Source of the DNA: Defluviitaleaceae bacterium
GTDB taxonomy: Bacteria; Bacillota; Clostridia; Lachnospirales; WQUN01
Assembly: GCA_009787785.1 (NCBI GenBank)
Contig: WQSR01000031.1
Span: forward strand, 1 to 33,602
DNA length: 33,602 nucleotides
Direction of reading: 5' to 3'
In this document: in pieces, positions 1-8,287 of the stretch
Layout: the number at the start of each line of letters is the position of its first letter
How positions within the stretch are numbered: position 1 is the first letter of the stretch
Translations under genes and position numbers: made by a program
The notes under the pieces: model-generated
Told to the model about the DNA's origin: nothing
The model's input: only the letters and a program-made list of their open reading frames with translations
Database searches by the model: none

Positions 1-480
1 CCCGCCCCCGTCACCACCCCCGCCCCCGCCCCTGCGGCGGACCCCACCGTGGGCATAACCGCGCCCGCCGGCCCGGTCACATCGGTTTTCTACTTTGTTG
101 CCCAGGGCAACACCATTTACCTCGATGCGGATATCAATGAAATCTTGGCTGTAATGGGGGAGCCCATTGACACCTTCGACCGCCCCAGCTGCGCCTTCGA
201 CGGGATTGACCGGTTCTTCCTCTTCCCCGGTGTGCAGATACAGACCTACCCCATCGCCGGGGAGGACCGGGTGCATACGCTCATACTCACGGACGACAGT
301 CTATCCACGGTTGGGGGTATTTTTCTGGGTTCCTCCCTGGCGGATTTGCTCGCGGCCTACGGCCATGAATATGACTATTCCTACGGTATGTATATCTTCA
401 CCCGGGGAAATACCACCGCACGCTTTGTGGTAAACGATAATATCGTGCAGACGATTTCCTACGAGTTACTCACAAATTAG
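1..480 (+). CDS. C-terminal part of a probable secreted or lipoprotein; start lies left of the window
   Basis: The reading frame is open from base 1, so this is the 3' part of a longer gene and the GTG at 49 is not a credible start. Residues encoded before about base 50 are an Ala/Pro/Thr-rich linker, typical of the tether in exported Gram-positive proteins. It is followed by a compact globular domain of about 130 residues that contains the motifs PSCAFDGIDR, FPGVQIQTYP and GNTTARF. Similar tails occur on clostridial lipoproteins of unknown function (recalled, not searched), and I know no assigned activity. The next gene starts 8 nt after the stop, with its ribosome binding site overlapping this stop codon, so the two are probably co-transcribed. 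Confidence 0.75.
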   Translation, partial: PAPVTTPAPAPAADPTVGITAPAGPVTSVFYFVAQGNTIYLDADINEILAVMGEPIDTFDRPSCAFDGIDRFFLFPGVQIQTYPIAGEDRVHTLILTDDSLSTVGGIFLGSSLADLLAAYGHEYDYSYGMYIFTRGNTTARFVVNDNIVQTISYELLTN

Positions 481-488
481 GAGCGGCC

Positions 489-1943
489 ATGAAAAAAGTA
501 TTTATTTCCTGCGCCTCCACGATAGCCTTGGTGGGCATAGGGCTGTTTGTTTGGTTTGCTACCCGGCTGGATTATGACCTGCGCCCCGCCGCCACCTTGG
601 CGGGGCATGGCGTAGACGCCGCCGTTTTCCTTGCGGATACCGAGCCCATGGCGGGGATTTCCGCTTATTTTTATGGGGAGGTGGATTTCAATGCCCCCGG
701 GCGGATGCAGATTCCCCTTACTTTGCAACGCAATTCACGGCGGGTGCGTGCCACGGCTACCCTGTACATAGTCCAACCCTTGGCGTCGGTACGCGTTGAG
801 CTTGGCGACGAAACGCCCATCGCCCCCGTCTATTTTATCGCCAACGCCCCTGCTTTGCCCGGGGATATTTTGCGTGTGCGCTACGTGGGGCCGCCGCCCG
901 TGGCCGGGGCGTTGCCCGTGGGCACCCATCGGGTTCAGCTTTCGTTGAACGATATTTATTTTTACTCCGCAGTGGTGGTGGAAGATACCACTCCCCCCAC
1001 GGTGGTGACAAGGAATTTTACCTCCCAGATGGGGCGGGCGGTTTCCACCCAGGACGTGGTTGCCTCCGTTTTTGACCTTTCCCCGGTGACTTCGGTGGAA
1101 ATCGTATCCCCGCCGGATATCTTCTCCCCCGGCGACCACACCGTGGATGTCCGCGTGGAGGACGCCTTTGGCAATTATGCCTTGTACGCTTCCACGGTTA
1201 CGTTTTTACCCAACACCGTGCCCCCTATTTTTTATGGCGTGCAGGATATCATCGTGGCCCTGGGGGAGCCGGTGCGCTTTCGCGCCGGGGTTTCCGCCCA
1301 GGATGCCTTTGGCCGGGCGTTGCAATTTGACATCGACTCCGGCCAGCTTAACGTGAACGAACGCGGCATGTATCCCATCGTTTACACCGCCACCGACGCC
1401 TGGGGCCTGACCACCGAAGCGACCGTTTACGTCCATGTATTGAGCGTTGACCCCGCCGTGGTACACGAAATGGTGGATGATTTGCTGGGGCGCATCCTTC
1501 GCTATGGCATGACCCAGGTACAACAGGCCCGCGCCATTTTTAATTGGATTACCAACAATATCGCCCTGTCAGCCATCGGGGCGGGCGGGCGCGATTCCGC
1601 CTATGAATCCGCCCATTTGGCCTTGCTGAACCGGCGCGGCAATTGCTTTAATTTCTACGGCATAGCCACCGTAATGCTGGAACGCTCCGGCATCCCAACC
1701 CTGCGCGTGGACCGCAAACCCGGCACCACCAACCCCTCAGACCACCGGTGGAATTTGATTAACCCGGACGGTTTGGGCTGGCACCATTTCGACACCACCC
1801 CCGTGCGCCACATCGCCAGCGACGAACGCTTCATGTTCACCAATACCCAGGCGGAGGAATTTACCCATCGGATTCGCTACATGGGCGGGCGCGGCGATTT
1901 CTATACCTTTGACCCGGCCTTGACCCCGGAGATTGCGCCATGA
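489..1943 (+). CDS. Membrane-anchored protein with Ig-like repeats and a transglutaminase-like domain
   Basis: The 484-residue product has one N-terminal membrane segment (about residues 3-23, rich in Ile/Leu/Val) that leaves the rest outside the cell. Residues ~160-325 form two Ig-like or cadherin-like beta modules (motifs such as VVTRNFT, DVRVEDAFGNYA, YTATDAWG). Residues ~335-470 form a transglutaminase-like cysteine domain with a recognisable triad: C386 in GNCFNFYG, H419 in SDHRW and D435 in HHFDTTP. Members of this superfamily act as transglutaminases, peptidases or peptidoglycan-binding scaffolds, and the sequence does not decide between these. The start is fixed by an AGGAG at 481-484 overlapping the previous stop. 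The stop overlaps the next ATG (ATGA), so expression is probably coupled to the adenylation enzyme. Confidence 0.85.
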   Translation: MKKVFISCASTIALVGIGLFVWFATRLDYDLRPAATLAGHGVDAAVFLADTEPMAGISAYFYGEVDFNAPGRMQIPLTLQRNSRRVRATATLYIVQPLASVRVELGDETPIAPVYFIANAPALPGDILRVRYVGPPPVAGALPVGTHRVQLSLNDIYFYSAVVVEDTTPPTVVTRNFTSQMGRAVSTQDVVASVFDLSPVTSVEIVSPPDIFSPGDHTVDVRVEDAFGNYALYASTVTFLPNTVPPIFYGVQDIIVALGEPVRFRAGVSAQDAFGRALQFDIDSGQLNVNERGMYPIVYTATDAWGLTTEATVYVHVLSVDPAVVHEMVDDLLGRILRYGMTQVQQARAIFNWITNNIALSAIGAGGRDSAYESAHLALLNRRGNCFNFYGIATVMLERSGIPTLRVDRKPGTTNPSDHRWNLINPDGLGWHHFDTTPVRHIASDERFMFTNTQAEEFTHRIRYMGGRGDFYTFDPALTPEIAP

Positions 1944-3460
1944 CCGTTGTATTGGAATACCTGGAAAACACGGTTAAGGCTACCCCGGAAAAAAACGCCT
2001 TCGTGGGCGAAAACGGCGGGCTGACCTTCGCTGAATTGTATGAAAAATCCCGCGCTGTGGGGAGCTTCCTCCATGAGCGCGGCGTGTATAAAAAGCCCGT
2101 TGTCGTGTTCATGGAAAAAAGCGCGGACATGGTGGCGGCCTTCCTCGGCGTTGCCTATGGCGGGTGCTATTACGTGCCTTTGGACGCGGAGATGCCCACC
2201 TACCGCATCCGGCAAATATTCGAAGCCGTCAGCCCGTCTCTGGTCATCCGCGATGACGCTTCACAGCAAATCCTGGCTACCTTGGAGGTACCCTGCGACA
2301 TCCTTTCCTTCGCGGACATTTCTACTTGCAGAATAAACGACCCAGCCCTGGCGACCCTGCGGCAGGCCGCCATCGACACCGACCCGCTGTACGTGGTCTT
2401 TACCTCCGGCTCCACGGGCACACCCAAGGGCGTGACCGCCAGCCACCGCTCGGTTATCGACTATATTGAACAGCTCTGCCCGGTGCTGGGCGTGGACGAA
2501 ACCACGGTTTTCGGCAACCAGTCGCCCCTGTATCTGGACGCTTGCCTGAAGGAGCTCATCCCCACCCTAAAATACGGCGCGACCACTCATTTCATCCCCA
2601 AATCCCTTTTCATGTTCCCTGTCAAGCTCATCCAATATATCAACGCCCACGGCATCAATACCATTTGCTGGGTGGCGTCCGCGCTGGGTCTGGTTGCCGC
2701 GCTGGGCGCGCTGGACAAAGCCACGCCACACACCCTGCGCACTATTGCCTTCGGTAGCGAGGTCTTCGCCATCAAGCACCTGAACCGGTGGCGCAAGGCC
2801 CTCCCCCAGGCGCGCTTCATTCATCTTTATGGCCCCACAGAGGCCACGGGCATGTCCTTATATTACATCCTGGAGCGGGATTTTGCCGAGCATGAAACCG
2901 TTCCCATCGGCCGTCCCTTCCCCAACACGGGGGTGCTCCTCCTGGACGAAAACGGCGACGAACCCCCCTCCGGCGAGGCGGGGGAAATCTGCATTCGCGG
3001 TACCTGCCTGTGCCTGGGATATTTCAACGACCCGGCGCGTACCCAGGCGGCCTTTGTGCAAAACCCCCACGCCCCCTTCCTTGACCTGCTGTACAAAACC
3101 GGGGACTTGGGCCGGCGGGGCGCGGACAGTCTATATTATTTCCTTTCCCGGAAGGACCACCAAATCAAACACATGGGCTACCGCATTGAGCTGACGGAAA
3201 TCGAATGGGTGGCCACCCGCATACCCGGCGTCCAGCTGGCTTGCGCCGTTTTCGACGACGACGCCAGCCGGATTATCCTTTATTACATGGCGGAGGCGGG
3301 CACGGAAAAATCCGCCGTGCAAGCCGCGCTGAAAGCGGAGCTCCCGCGATATATGCAACCCCACGCGCTTTTCCCCCTGGACAGCCTGCCCCAGACAACG
3401 GGGGGCAAAATCGACCGGGTAACGCTCCTCACCCGCTACAAGGAAAGCAAGGTGAAATAA
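1940..3460 (+). CDS. Stand-alone adenylation (AMP-binding) enzyme, DltA/NRPS A-domain type
   Basis: This 506-residue ANL-superfamily enzyme activates a carboxylic acid, most likely an amino acid, as acyl-adenylate for transfer to a carrier protein. Core motifs are complete: FTSGSTGTPKG at residue 154 onward, LYGPTEAT, YKTGDLGRR, the hinge region MGYRIELTEIE, and a C-terminal GGKIDR whose Lys490 is the expected adenylation lysine. The layout and size match D-alanine:carrier ligases (DltA) and single NRPS A domains. No condensation, thioesterase or other NRPS domain is attached. The gene overlaps the transglutaminase-like gene by ATGA, and the carrier protein starts 2 nt after its stop, which makes that carrier the probable partner. 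The substrate cannot be read reliably from sequence alone. A genuine DltA is possible, but no dltB or dltD lies downstream. Confidence 0.88.
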   Translation: MTVVLEYLENTVKATPEKNAFVGENGGLTFAELYEKSRAVGSFLHERGVYKKPVVVFMEKSADMVAAFLGVAYGGCYYVPLDAEMPTYRIRQIFEAVSPSLVIRDDASQQILATLEVPCDILSFADISTCRINDPALATLRQAAIDTDPLYVVFTSGSTGTPKGVTASHRSVIDYIEQLCPVLGVDETTVFGNQSPLYLDACLKELIPTLKYGATTHFIPKSLFMFPVKLIQYINAHGINTICWVASALGLVAALGALDKATPHTLRTIAFGSEVFAIKHLNRWRKALPQARFIHLYGPTEATGMSLYYILERDFAEHETVPIGRPFPNTGVLLLDENGDEPPSGEAGEICIRGTCLCLGYFNDPARTQAAFVQNPHAPFLDLLYKTGDLGRRGADSLYYFLSRKDHQIKHMGYRIELTEIEWVATRIPGVQLACAVFDDDASRIILYYMAEAGTEKSAVQAALKAELPRYMQPHALFPLDSLPQTTGGKIDRVTLLTRYKESKVK

Positions 3461-3461
3461 T

Positions 3462-3680
3462 ATGCTACTGGAAATCCTCCAAGAGCTCCATCCCGACATC
3501 GACTACACCACCCACACCACCCTCATAGATGACCGGGTCATCGACTCCTACGACATCATTTTTCTGGTGGGCGAAATCGCCGACAAGCTGGATGTGGAAA
3601 TACCCGCCGACGAGCTCACACCCGAAAACTTTAACTCCTACGCGGCCTTAAACGCACTAGTGGAGCGGCTCGGGGCGTAA
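3462..3680 (+). CDS. Acyl/aminoacyl carrier protein (DltC-like)
   Basis: The 72-residue acidic protein has the four-helix carrier fold pattern and a phosphopantetheine attachment serine in VIDSYDIIFLV. A Tyr replaces the more usual Leu/Met right after the serine, as seen in some small orphan carriers. The motif VEIPADELTPENFNS matches helix III/IV of acyl carrier proteins. It follows the adenylation gene by a single base, so it should receive the activated acid. It is the last gene of the operon: a new promoter begins ~30 nt downstream and no terminator is evident. Confidence 0.85.
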   Translation: MLLEILQELHPDIDYTTHTTLIDDRVIDSYDIIFLVGEIADKLDVEIPADELTPENFNSYAALNALVERLGA

Positions 3681-3708
3681 AACCGCGCATTCCCTGGAAA
3701 TATTTTTC

Positions 3709-3737
3709 TTGACGATTCGACATAAAGCATTTATACT
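3709..3737 (+). promoter_or_regulatory. Sigma-A-type promoter for the ylxM-ffh operon
   Basis: TTGACG (3709-3714) and TATACT (3732-3737) are separated by exactly 17 nt, about 45 nt upstream of ylxM. A 9-nt direct repeat, AAAGCATTT, flanks the -10 region (3724-3732 and again near 3743). Confidence 0.8.
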
Positions 3738-3781
3738 GCATTAAAGCATTTCATCTTGAATAAGATTTCGGATGTGATGGT

Positions 3782-4129
3782 ATGTATGATTCAGACTCCC
3801 CGCTGGAGCGGCATAATAAAAATTTGCTCTTTGATTTTTATGGCGCGATGCTGACCGAGCACCAGCGTGCGTGTTTTTCCATGTACCACGAGGATGATTA
3901 TTCCCTGGTTGAAATTGGCGCGGAGCTGGGCATCACCCCCCAAGCCGTGTCCGACATGCTTAGGCGCACAACGCAAAAATTGGAAAAATACGAGGAAAAG
4001 CTGGGGCTGGTGCAACGCTTCATGATGCAACAGGATACGGCCGGGTATATGCGCGGATTGCTGGAATCCGTGGATGAGCCCCTGCGGAAATCCCTGCTGA
4101 CCCAGCTGGACGCTTTACTTAGAACATAA
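3782..4129 (+). CDS. ylxM: YlxM/p13 family SRP-associated helix-turn-helix protein
   Basis: The 115-residue protein resembles a sigma-factor region-4 fold. It has the helix-turn-helix segment DDYSLVEIGAELGITPQAVSD followed by a long basic helix (RRTTQKLEKYEEKLG). Family members are encoded directly upstream of ffh and modulate signal recognition particle activity in streptococci. Spacing to ffh is 11 nt, so this is a conserved co-transcribed pair. Confidence 0.92.
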   Translation: MYDSDSPLERHNKNLLFDFYGAMLTEHQRACFSMYHEDDYSLVEIGAELGITPQAVSDMLRRTTQKLEKYEEKLGLVQRFMMQQDTAGYMRGLLESVDEPLRKSLLTQLDALLRT

Positions 4130-4140
4130 GGGATGAAGCT

Positions 4141-5487
4141 ATGGCGTTTCAGAATCTAGGCGAGAAATTGCAAAATGTCTTCAAGAAGCTACGTGGAAAA
4201 GGCCGCCTTTCTGAAAAAGACGTGCGCGACGCCATGCGCGAAGTGCGCCTCGCCTTGCTGGAAGCCGATGTCAATTTCCGCGTGGTGAAGGATTTCGTCA
4301 ATACCCTCACGGAGAAGGCCATCGGCCATACCGTCCACGAAGCCATCAATCCCGGCCAGCAGGTAATAAAACTGGTGGAACTGGAGCTTATCGAGCTGAT
4401 GGGCTCCACCCAAAGCAAGCTGACCTTTTCCAGCAAATCCCCTACCGTGTACATGGCCGTGGGCTTGCAGGGCGCGGGGAAGACTACCAGTTGCGGCAAG
4501 CTGGCGGGGCATATGCGCAAGCAGGGCAAGCGTCCCTTGCTGGTGGCTTGCGACATCTACCGCCCGGCGGCGATTAAGCAGTTGCAGGTGGTGGGCAAAA
4601 CCTATGATATACCCGTCTTCGACATGGGCGACAAGGTTGACCCGGCTGTCATCGCGGCGAAGGGCATCGAACATGCCAAGGCCAACGGCCACGATATCGT
4701 TTTGGTGGACACAGCGGGGCGGTTGCATATCGACGAGGCCCTGATGGACGAACTGGCGCGGATAAAGCAGTCCATCCGCCCCCAGGAGATTTTACTTGTG
4801 GTGGACGCCATGACCGGGCAGGACGCGGTCAACGTGGCGAAGACTTTCGACGAGAAGCTGGGGCTGGACGGCATCATCGTCACCAAGCTGGACTCCGATA
4901 CCCGGGGCGGCGCGGTGCTTTCGGTGAAGGCCGTCACGGGCAAGCCCGTGAAATATGTGGGCATGGGCGAAAAACTGGACGACTTCGATGTCTTCCATCC
5001 CGACCGCATGGCCTCGCGCATTTTGGGCATGGGCGACGTTTTGAGCCTGATTGACAAGGCACAGCAAGCCTTCGACGAAAAGGAAGCCGAAGCGTTGCAA
5101 AAAAAGATGATGGGCGGCACCCTCACCCTGGACGATTACCTCACCCAGATGCAACAGGTGAAGAAAATGGGTTCCCTCAAGGATATTTTGGGCATGATGC
5201 CGGGGATGGGAGCCATCAACGAAGCCGACATCGACGAAAAAGCCCTGGTCTACGTGGAGGCCATCATCCAGTCCATGACGAAAAAGGAGCGCGTCAACCC
5301 GGAAATCCTCAACGGCTCGCGGAAGCGACGTATTGCGGCGGGTAGCGGGCGCACCATACAGGAAGTAAACCGCCTGCTGAAACAATTTGAGGAAATGCGC
5401 AAAATGATGAAGCAATTTACCGGCGGCATGAACAAAAAAGGCAAAGCCATGAAAGATATGATGGGCAAGCTCCCGTTCCTTTCATGA
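4141..5487 (+). CDS. ffh: Signal recognition particle protein Ffh
   Basis: The 448-residue SRP GTPase binds signal peptides on ribosomes and docks with FtsY at the membrane. The N domain (1-~90) is followed by the NG GTPase: P-loop GLQGAGKTTSCGKL near residue 106, DTAGRL, and the TKLDSDTRGG specificity loop. The M domain carries methionine-rich segments (KKMMGG, LGMMPGMG) and the RNA-binding motif SRKRRIAAGSG; the Met-rich tail ends at PFLS. The length is normal for the family. Confidence 0.98.
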   Translation: MAFQNLGEKLQNVFKKLRGKGRLSEKDVRDAMREVRLALLEADVNFRVVKDFVNTLTEKAIGHTVHEAINPGQQVIKLVELELIELMGSTQSKLTFSSKSPTVYMAVGLQGAGKTTSCGKLAGHMRKQGKRPLLVACDIYRPAAIKQLQVVGKTYDIPVFDMGDKVDPAVIAAKGIEHAKANGHDIVLVDTAGRLHIDEALMDELARIKQSIRPQEILLVVDAMTGQDAVNVAKTFDEKLGLDGIIVTKLDSDTRGGAVLSVKAVTGKPVKYVGMGEKLDDFDVFHPDRMASRILGMGDVLSLIDKAQQAFDEKEAEALQKKMMGGTLTLDDYLTQMQQVKKMGSLKDILGMMPGMGAINEADIDEKALVYVEAIIQSMTKKERVNPEILNGSRKRRIAAGSGRTIQEVNRLLKQFEEMRKMMKQFTGGMNKKGKAMKDMMGKLPFLS

Positions 5488-5515
5488 AAAATATAATCTA
5501 TGAGGTGCAAAGACA

Positions 5516-5752
5516 ATGGTAAAAATCCGCTTGAAAAGAATGGGCGCGAAGAAAGCCCCCTTCTACAGAATCGTAGTAGCCGATGCGCGTACCCAGCGCG
5601 ACGGTAAAAATCTGGCCGAAATCGGCATCTACGACCCCACCAAAGAGCCCACCGTACTGAAGGTAGACATGGAGGCCGCCAAGCAATGGATTCAAAACGG
5701 CGCGCAACCCACCGACAAGGTACGCGCCCTGCTCAAAAAATCCGGCATGTAG
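5516..5752 (+). CDS. rpsP: 30S ribosomal protein S16
   Basis: This 78-residue protein has the S16 signature [22 protein letters not shown] at the N-terminus and the GIYDP motif. It lies 28 nt after ffh with its own AGGTG ribosome site and is followed by khpA, as in many Firmicutes. Confidence 0.98.
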   Translation: MVKIRLKRMGAKKAPFYRIVVADARTQRDGKNLAEIGIYDPTKEPTVLKVDMEAAKQWIQNGAQPTDKVRALLKKSGM

Positions 5753-5763
5753 GAAGGTAAACG

Positions 5764-5994
5764 ATGAAAGAATTACTCATCACCATTGCCAAAAACCTGG
5801 TGGAAAACCCCGACCAGCTTGAGGTTATCGAAGAAACCGCCAACGGTATGACCACCCTCAAGCTTAAAGTCGCCCCCGAGGACATGGGCAAGGTCATCGG
5901 CAAGCAGGGCCGCATCGCCCGCTCTATCCGCACAGTAATTAAAGCGGCGGCGATACACGAAAATGTGCGGGTCAATGTGGAGATTGTACAATGA
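5764..5994 (+). CDS. khpA: KH-domain RNA-binding protein KhpA (YlqC)
   Basis: The single KH domain (76 residues) carries the RNA-binding GxxG loop in VIGKQGRIARSIR. KhpA partners with KhpB/Jag and affects cell elongation and division in Gram-positive bacteria. The stop overlaps the ATG of the MBL hydrolase gene (ATGA), so that gene has joined the operon at the place where rimM is commonly found. Confidence 0.95.
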   Translation: MKELLITIAKNLVENPDQLEVIEETANGMTTLKLKVAPEDMGKVIGKQGRIARSIRTVIKAAAIHENVRVNVEIVQ

Positions 5995-6623
5995 AGCTCA
6001 AAACTTTTAACAACAATGTCATGGGGCAAAATGTATATCTGTACTACGACGAAGCATCCGGCGAGGGCGTGCTCATCGACGCCGGGTGCGGCAAGGAAGA
6101 CACGAAGGCCCTGCCCCTTTTCCTAAAGGAAAATAATATCACGGTCAAGGCCATTTTGCTTACCCACGGCCATTACGACCACATCATCGGCATAGACGCG
6201 ATAAAGGAAGCCACCGGCGCGCCGGTATATGCCCACCCCTTGGAAAAGGAAATGCTGGAGGAACCCGCCCTGAACATGTCCGCCCGCATGGGGCGCGGCG
6301 CGGCGGTGACGCCGGAGCACTTGCTCAACGACGGGGACGAGGTTCGCGTTGGGGATATATCGTTGCAGGTACTGCACACCCCCGGCCATACCCCTGGCGG
6401 GCTGTGCTTCTACGATGAGGAATACGGGGCCCTGTTCACCGGGGATACCCTCTTCAAGGATTCCATCGGCCGTACGGATTTTCCTTCCGGTAGCCACGAG
6501 GAACTTTTGGAAAATATACACAAAAAAATTCTGACCCTGCCGTCGCAGATAAAAATTTATCCGGGGCATGGGTCAGAGACATCAGTAGGGCACGAGAAAA
6601 CGCATAATCCGTTCTTGCAGTAA
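5991..6623 (+). CDS. MBL-fold metallo-hydrolase (glyoxalase II-like)
   Basis: The 210-residue protein is a compact metallo-beta-lactamase-fold hydrolase with the binuclear metal motif THGHYDH (HxHxDH). Further ligands are LHTPGHTPGG, FTGDTLF and the final PGHGSET. This short form is annotated as hydroxyacylglutathione hydrolase-like; its true thioester or other substrate is unknown. It overlaps khpA by 4 nt and ends 11 nt from the convergent aldo/keto reductase gene. No terminator is visible between them. Confidence 0.9.
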   Translation: MKLKTFNNNVMGQNVYLYYDEASGEGVLIDAGCGKEDTKALPLFLKENNITVKAILLTHGHYDHIIGIDAIKEATGAPVYAHPLEKEMLEEPALNMSARMGRGAAVTPEHLLNDGDEVRVGDISLQVLHTPGHTPGGLCFYDEEYGALFTGDTLFKDSIGRTDFPSGSHEELLENIHKKILTLPSQIKIYPGHGSETSVGHEKTHNPFLQ

Positions 6624-6634
6624 ATGTATCGCCG

Positions 6635-7792
6635 CTATTCTTCCCAACCGTCCAGCTTTGCGTGGGCGGTTTTTAATTGGGCGGGGATGTCGATGCCGGC
6701 GGGGCATTTTTCGATGCACACGCCGCATTGGGTGCATTTGTCCGCGCCGCTTCCGCCCCGGCGGGCGAACATGTAGGAGCGGCGCACCTGGTTGAAAAAT
6801 TCGAAGCGGTGGCCGTCGTTGTATTGGTTGAATATGTTGGAAATGTTCACATTTTGCGGGCAGGGCATACAGTAGTTGCAACGGGTGCAGGGGATAGTCA
6901 CCACGGATTCGTAGGCTTTGCGGGCGGCGACGATTAATTTTTCCTCGTCGGGGGTCATATGGCCGGGGGTCATGTCGGGCTGGGAGAAAATGGCCAGGTT
7001 TTCTTCAAGCTGTGCCATGGAGGAGATGCCGCTGGTAATGGACGCTACGCCGGGGAGGTTGGCCAGATAGCGGAAGGCCCATTCCGTGGGGCTGTGCTTC
7101 ACGGGGAAGGCGTCGTACACCGCCGCCACGGGCTTGGGCGAGGTGCAAAGCCCCCCTCCGCGCAGGGGCTCCATGATGGTTACGGCGATGCCTTTTTCCG
7201 CGGCGATGGCGATACCCTCGGCGGTAACTTCCCGGTTCACGTCCAGTATATTGTGCATGACCAGGCACAATTCCCAGGGATAATGGGCCACCACTTCCTT
7301 GAAATGCGCGAAATTGCCGTGGTAGGAGAAGCCGATGTGCCGGATGAGCCCCTCGGCCTTGAATTTTTCAAACTCGCCCCAGATGTTCCATTCCAGGATT
7401 TTCGGCCAACTGCCGGGGCCGATGCCGTGCATCAGGTAGGTATCCAGATAATCCGTACGGAGTTTTTTCAGGGTTTCTTCCAGGTTGCGGCGGATTTGGT
7501 CCGGCGCGCAGGGCTGCCAGAAGGGGTGCTTGGTGGTAATCCACACCTTTTCGCGCATTCCGTTGTGGTCGAGGGCTTCACCCAAGACGGCCTCGCTGTC
7601 GCCGCCGTGGTAGCCTTTGGCGGTATCGAAATAATTCACGCCCTGCTCCACGGCATGGCGAATCATTTCATAGGCCCGCTGGCGGTCCACGCCCTTGGTC
7701 ATGTCCGCGTCGTCGATATAAGGCAAGCGCATACAGCCCATACCCAGCAAGGACGCGTTAAAGCCCGTGTTTCCCAATTTTCTGTAAATCAT
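6635..7792 (-). CDS. Aldo/keto reductase with C-terminal 4Fe-4S ferredoxin-like motifs
   Basis: The 385-residue enzyme has an N-terminal TIM-barrel aldo/keto reductase domain (MIYRKLGNTGFNASLLGMGCMRLP; FDTAKGYHGGDSE with the catalytic Asp/Tyr; TTKHPF with the Lys). It also has a C-terminal iron-sulfur module with two cysteine clusters, CTRCNYCMPCP and CTQCGVCIEKCP. This fused class is common in Clostridia and probably couples ferredoxin or other carriers to carbonyl reduction; substrates are largely unknown. The start is supported by GGGAGG 6 nt upstream. A TTGACA/TAAAAT promoter with a palindrome lies just upstream. Confidence 0.93.
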   Translation of the reverse strand: MIYRKLGNTGFNASLLGMGCMRLPYIDDADMTKGVDRQRAYEMIRHAVEQGVNYFDTAKGYHGGDSEAVLGEALDHNGMREKVWITTKHPFWQPCAPDQIRRNLEETLKKLRTDYLDTYLMHGIGPGSWPKILEWNIWGEFEKFKAEGLIRHIGFSYHGNFAHFKEVVAHYPWELCLVMHNILDVNREVTAEGIAIAAEKGIAVTIMEPLRGGGLCTSPKPVAAVYDAFPVKHSPTEWAFRYLANLPGVASITSGISSMAQLEENLAIFSQPDMTPGHMTPDEEKLIVAARKAYESVVTIPCTRCNYCMPCPQNVNISNIFNQYNDGHRFEFFNQVRRSYMFARRGGSGADKCTQCGVCIEKCPAGIDIPAQLKTAHAKLDGWEE

Positions 7793-7802
7793 AACATCCT
7801 CC

Positions 7803-7856
7803 CATGTAAAATTAATCCCATTGATACCATTTTACATGAGAGGACGTCTGTGTCAA
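7803..7856 (-). promoter_or_regulatory. Promoter and palindromic operator of the aldo/keto reductase gene
   Basis: On the minus strand TTGACA (7856-7851) and TAAAAT (7834-7829) are 16 nt apart. A perfect 10-bp inverted repeat, CATGTAAAAT / ATTTTACATG (7803-7812 and 7829-7838, 16 nt between), covers the -10 element and the transcription start. That placement fits repressor binding; a 5' mRNA hairpin is the alternative. The -35 element overlaps the last codons of the RNHCP gene. Confidence 0.7.
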
Positions 7857-8257
7857 ACGCGGTACCCGTGCGCAGTCAGGTCTTCCAGTGGGAAGGGCGG
7901 GTTGCCCAGGGGCTTCAAAGCCATCGACATGAGCTTCAGCGGATTGTCGTCGGCGGCAATGCGGTTGGAGCTGATGTGGCCACATATTTTGCAACGGTGG
8001 ATGACGGCCCATTCGCCGCCCTTTCGTACCCACACGCCGATGGCCTCCATGGTGCCGCCGCAATCAGCCTTGCGGTCGCCGGGCTCCATGTCCAAATGCT
8101 TGCTGGACAGGCAATGCGGACAGTGGTTCCTGTGGCCGGTGCCCGCGCCTTCGGGCATTATGTCGTGGTTGCATACCTTACACTTAAAGCCTTCGTTGCA
8201 GGGGTTGCGCTTGTAATACCCCTTCGCGTATTTCTTACGTTTATTTTCGCGGTTCAT
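7853..8257 (-). CDS. RNHCP domain zinc-ribbon protein
   Basis: The 134-residue protein carries the literal family signature RNHCPHCLSSKH within one zinc-ribbon (CKVCNHDI ... RNHCPHC) and a second Cys motif, HRCKICGHIS. These small proteins are annotated only as RNHCP-domain proteins; function is unknown, though nucleic-acid binding is plausible. The start at 8257 is chosen because GGAGG lies 5 nt upstream; a longer in-frame extension to 8359 has no ribosome site and encodes antisense of a hairpin. The N-terminus is very basic (NRENKRKKYAKGYYKRN). Confidence 0.85.
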   Translation of the reverse strand: MNRENKRKKYAKGYYKRNPCNEGFKCKVCNHDIMPEGAGTGHRNHCPHCLSSKHLDMEPGDRKADCGGTMEAIGVWVRKGGEWAVIHRCKICGHISSNRIAADDNPLKLMSMALKPLGNPPFPLEDLTAHGYRV

Positions 8258-8287
8258 GTTTTTCCTCCGATGGTTGTAGTCAGCCCA

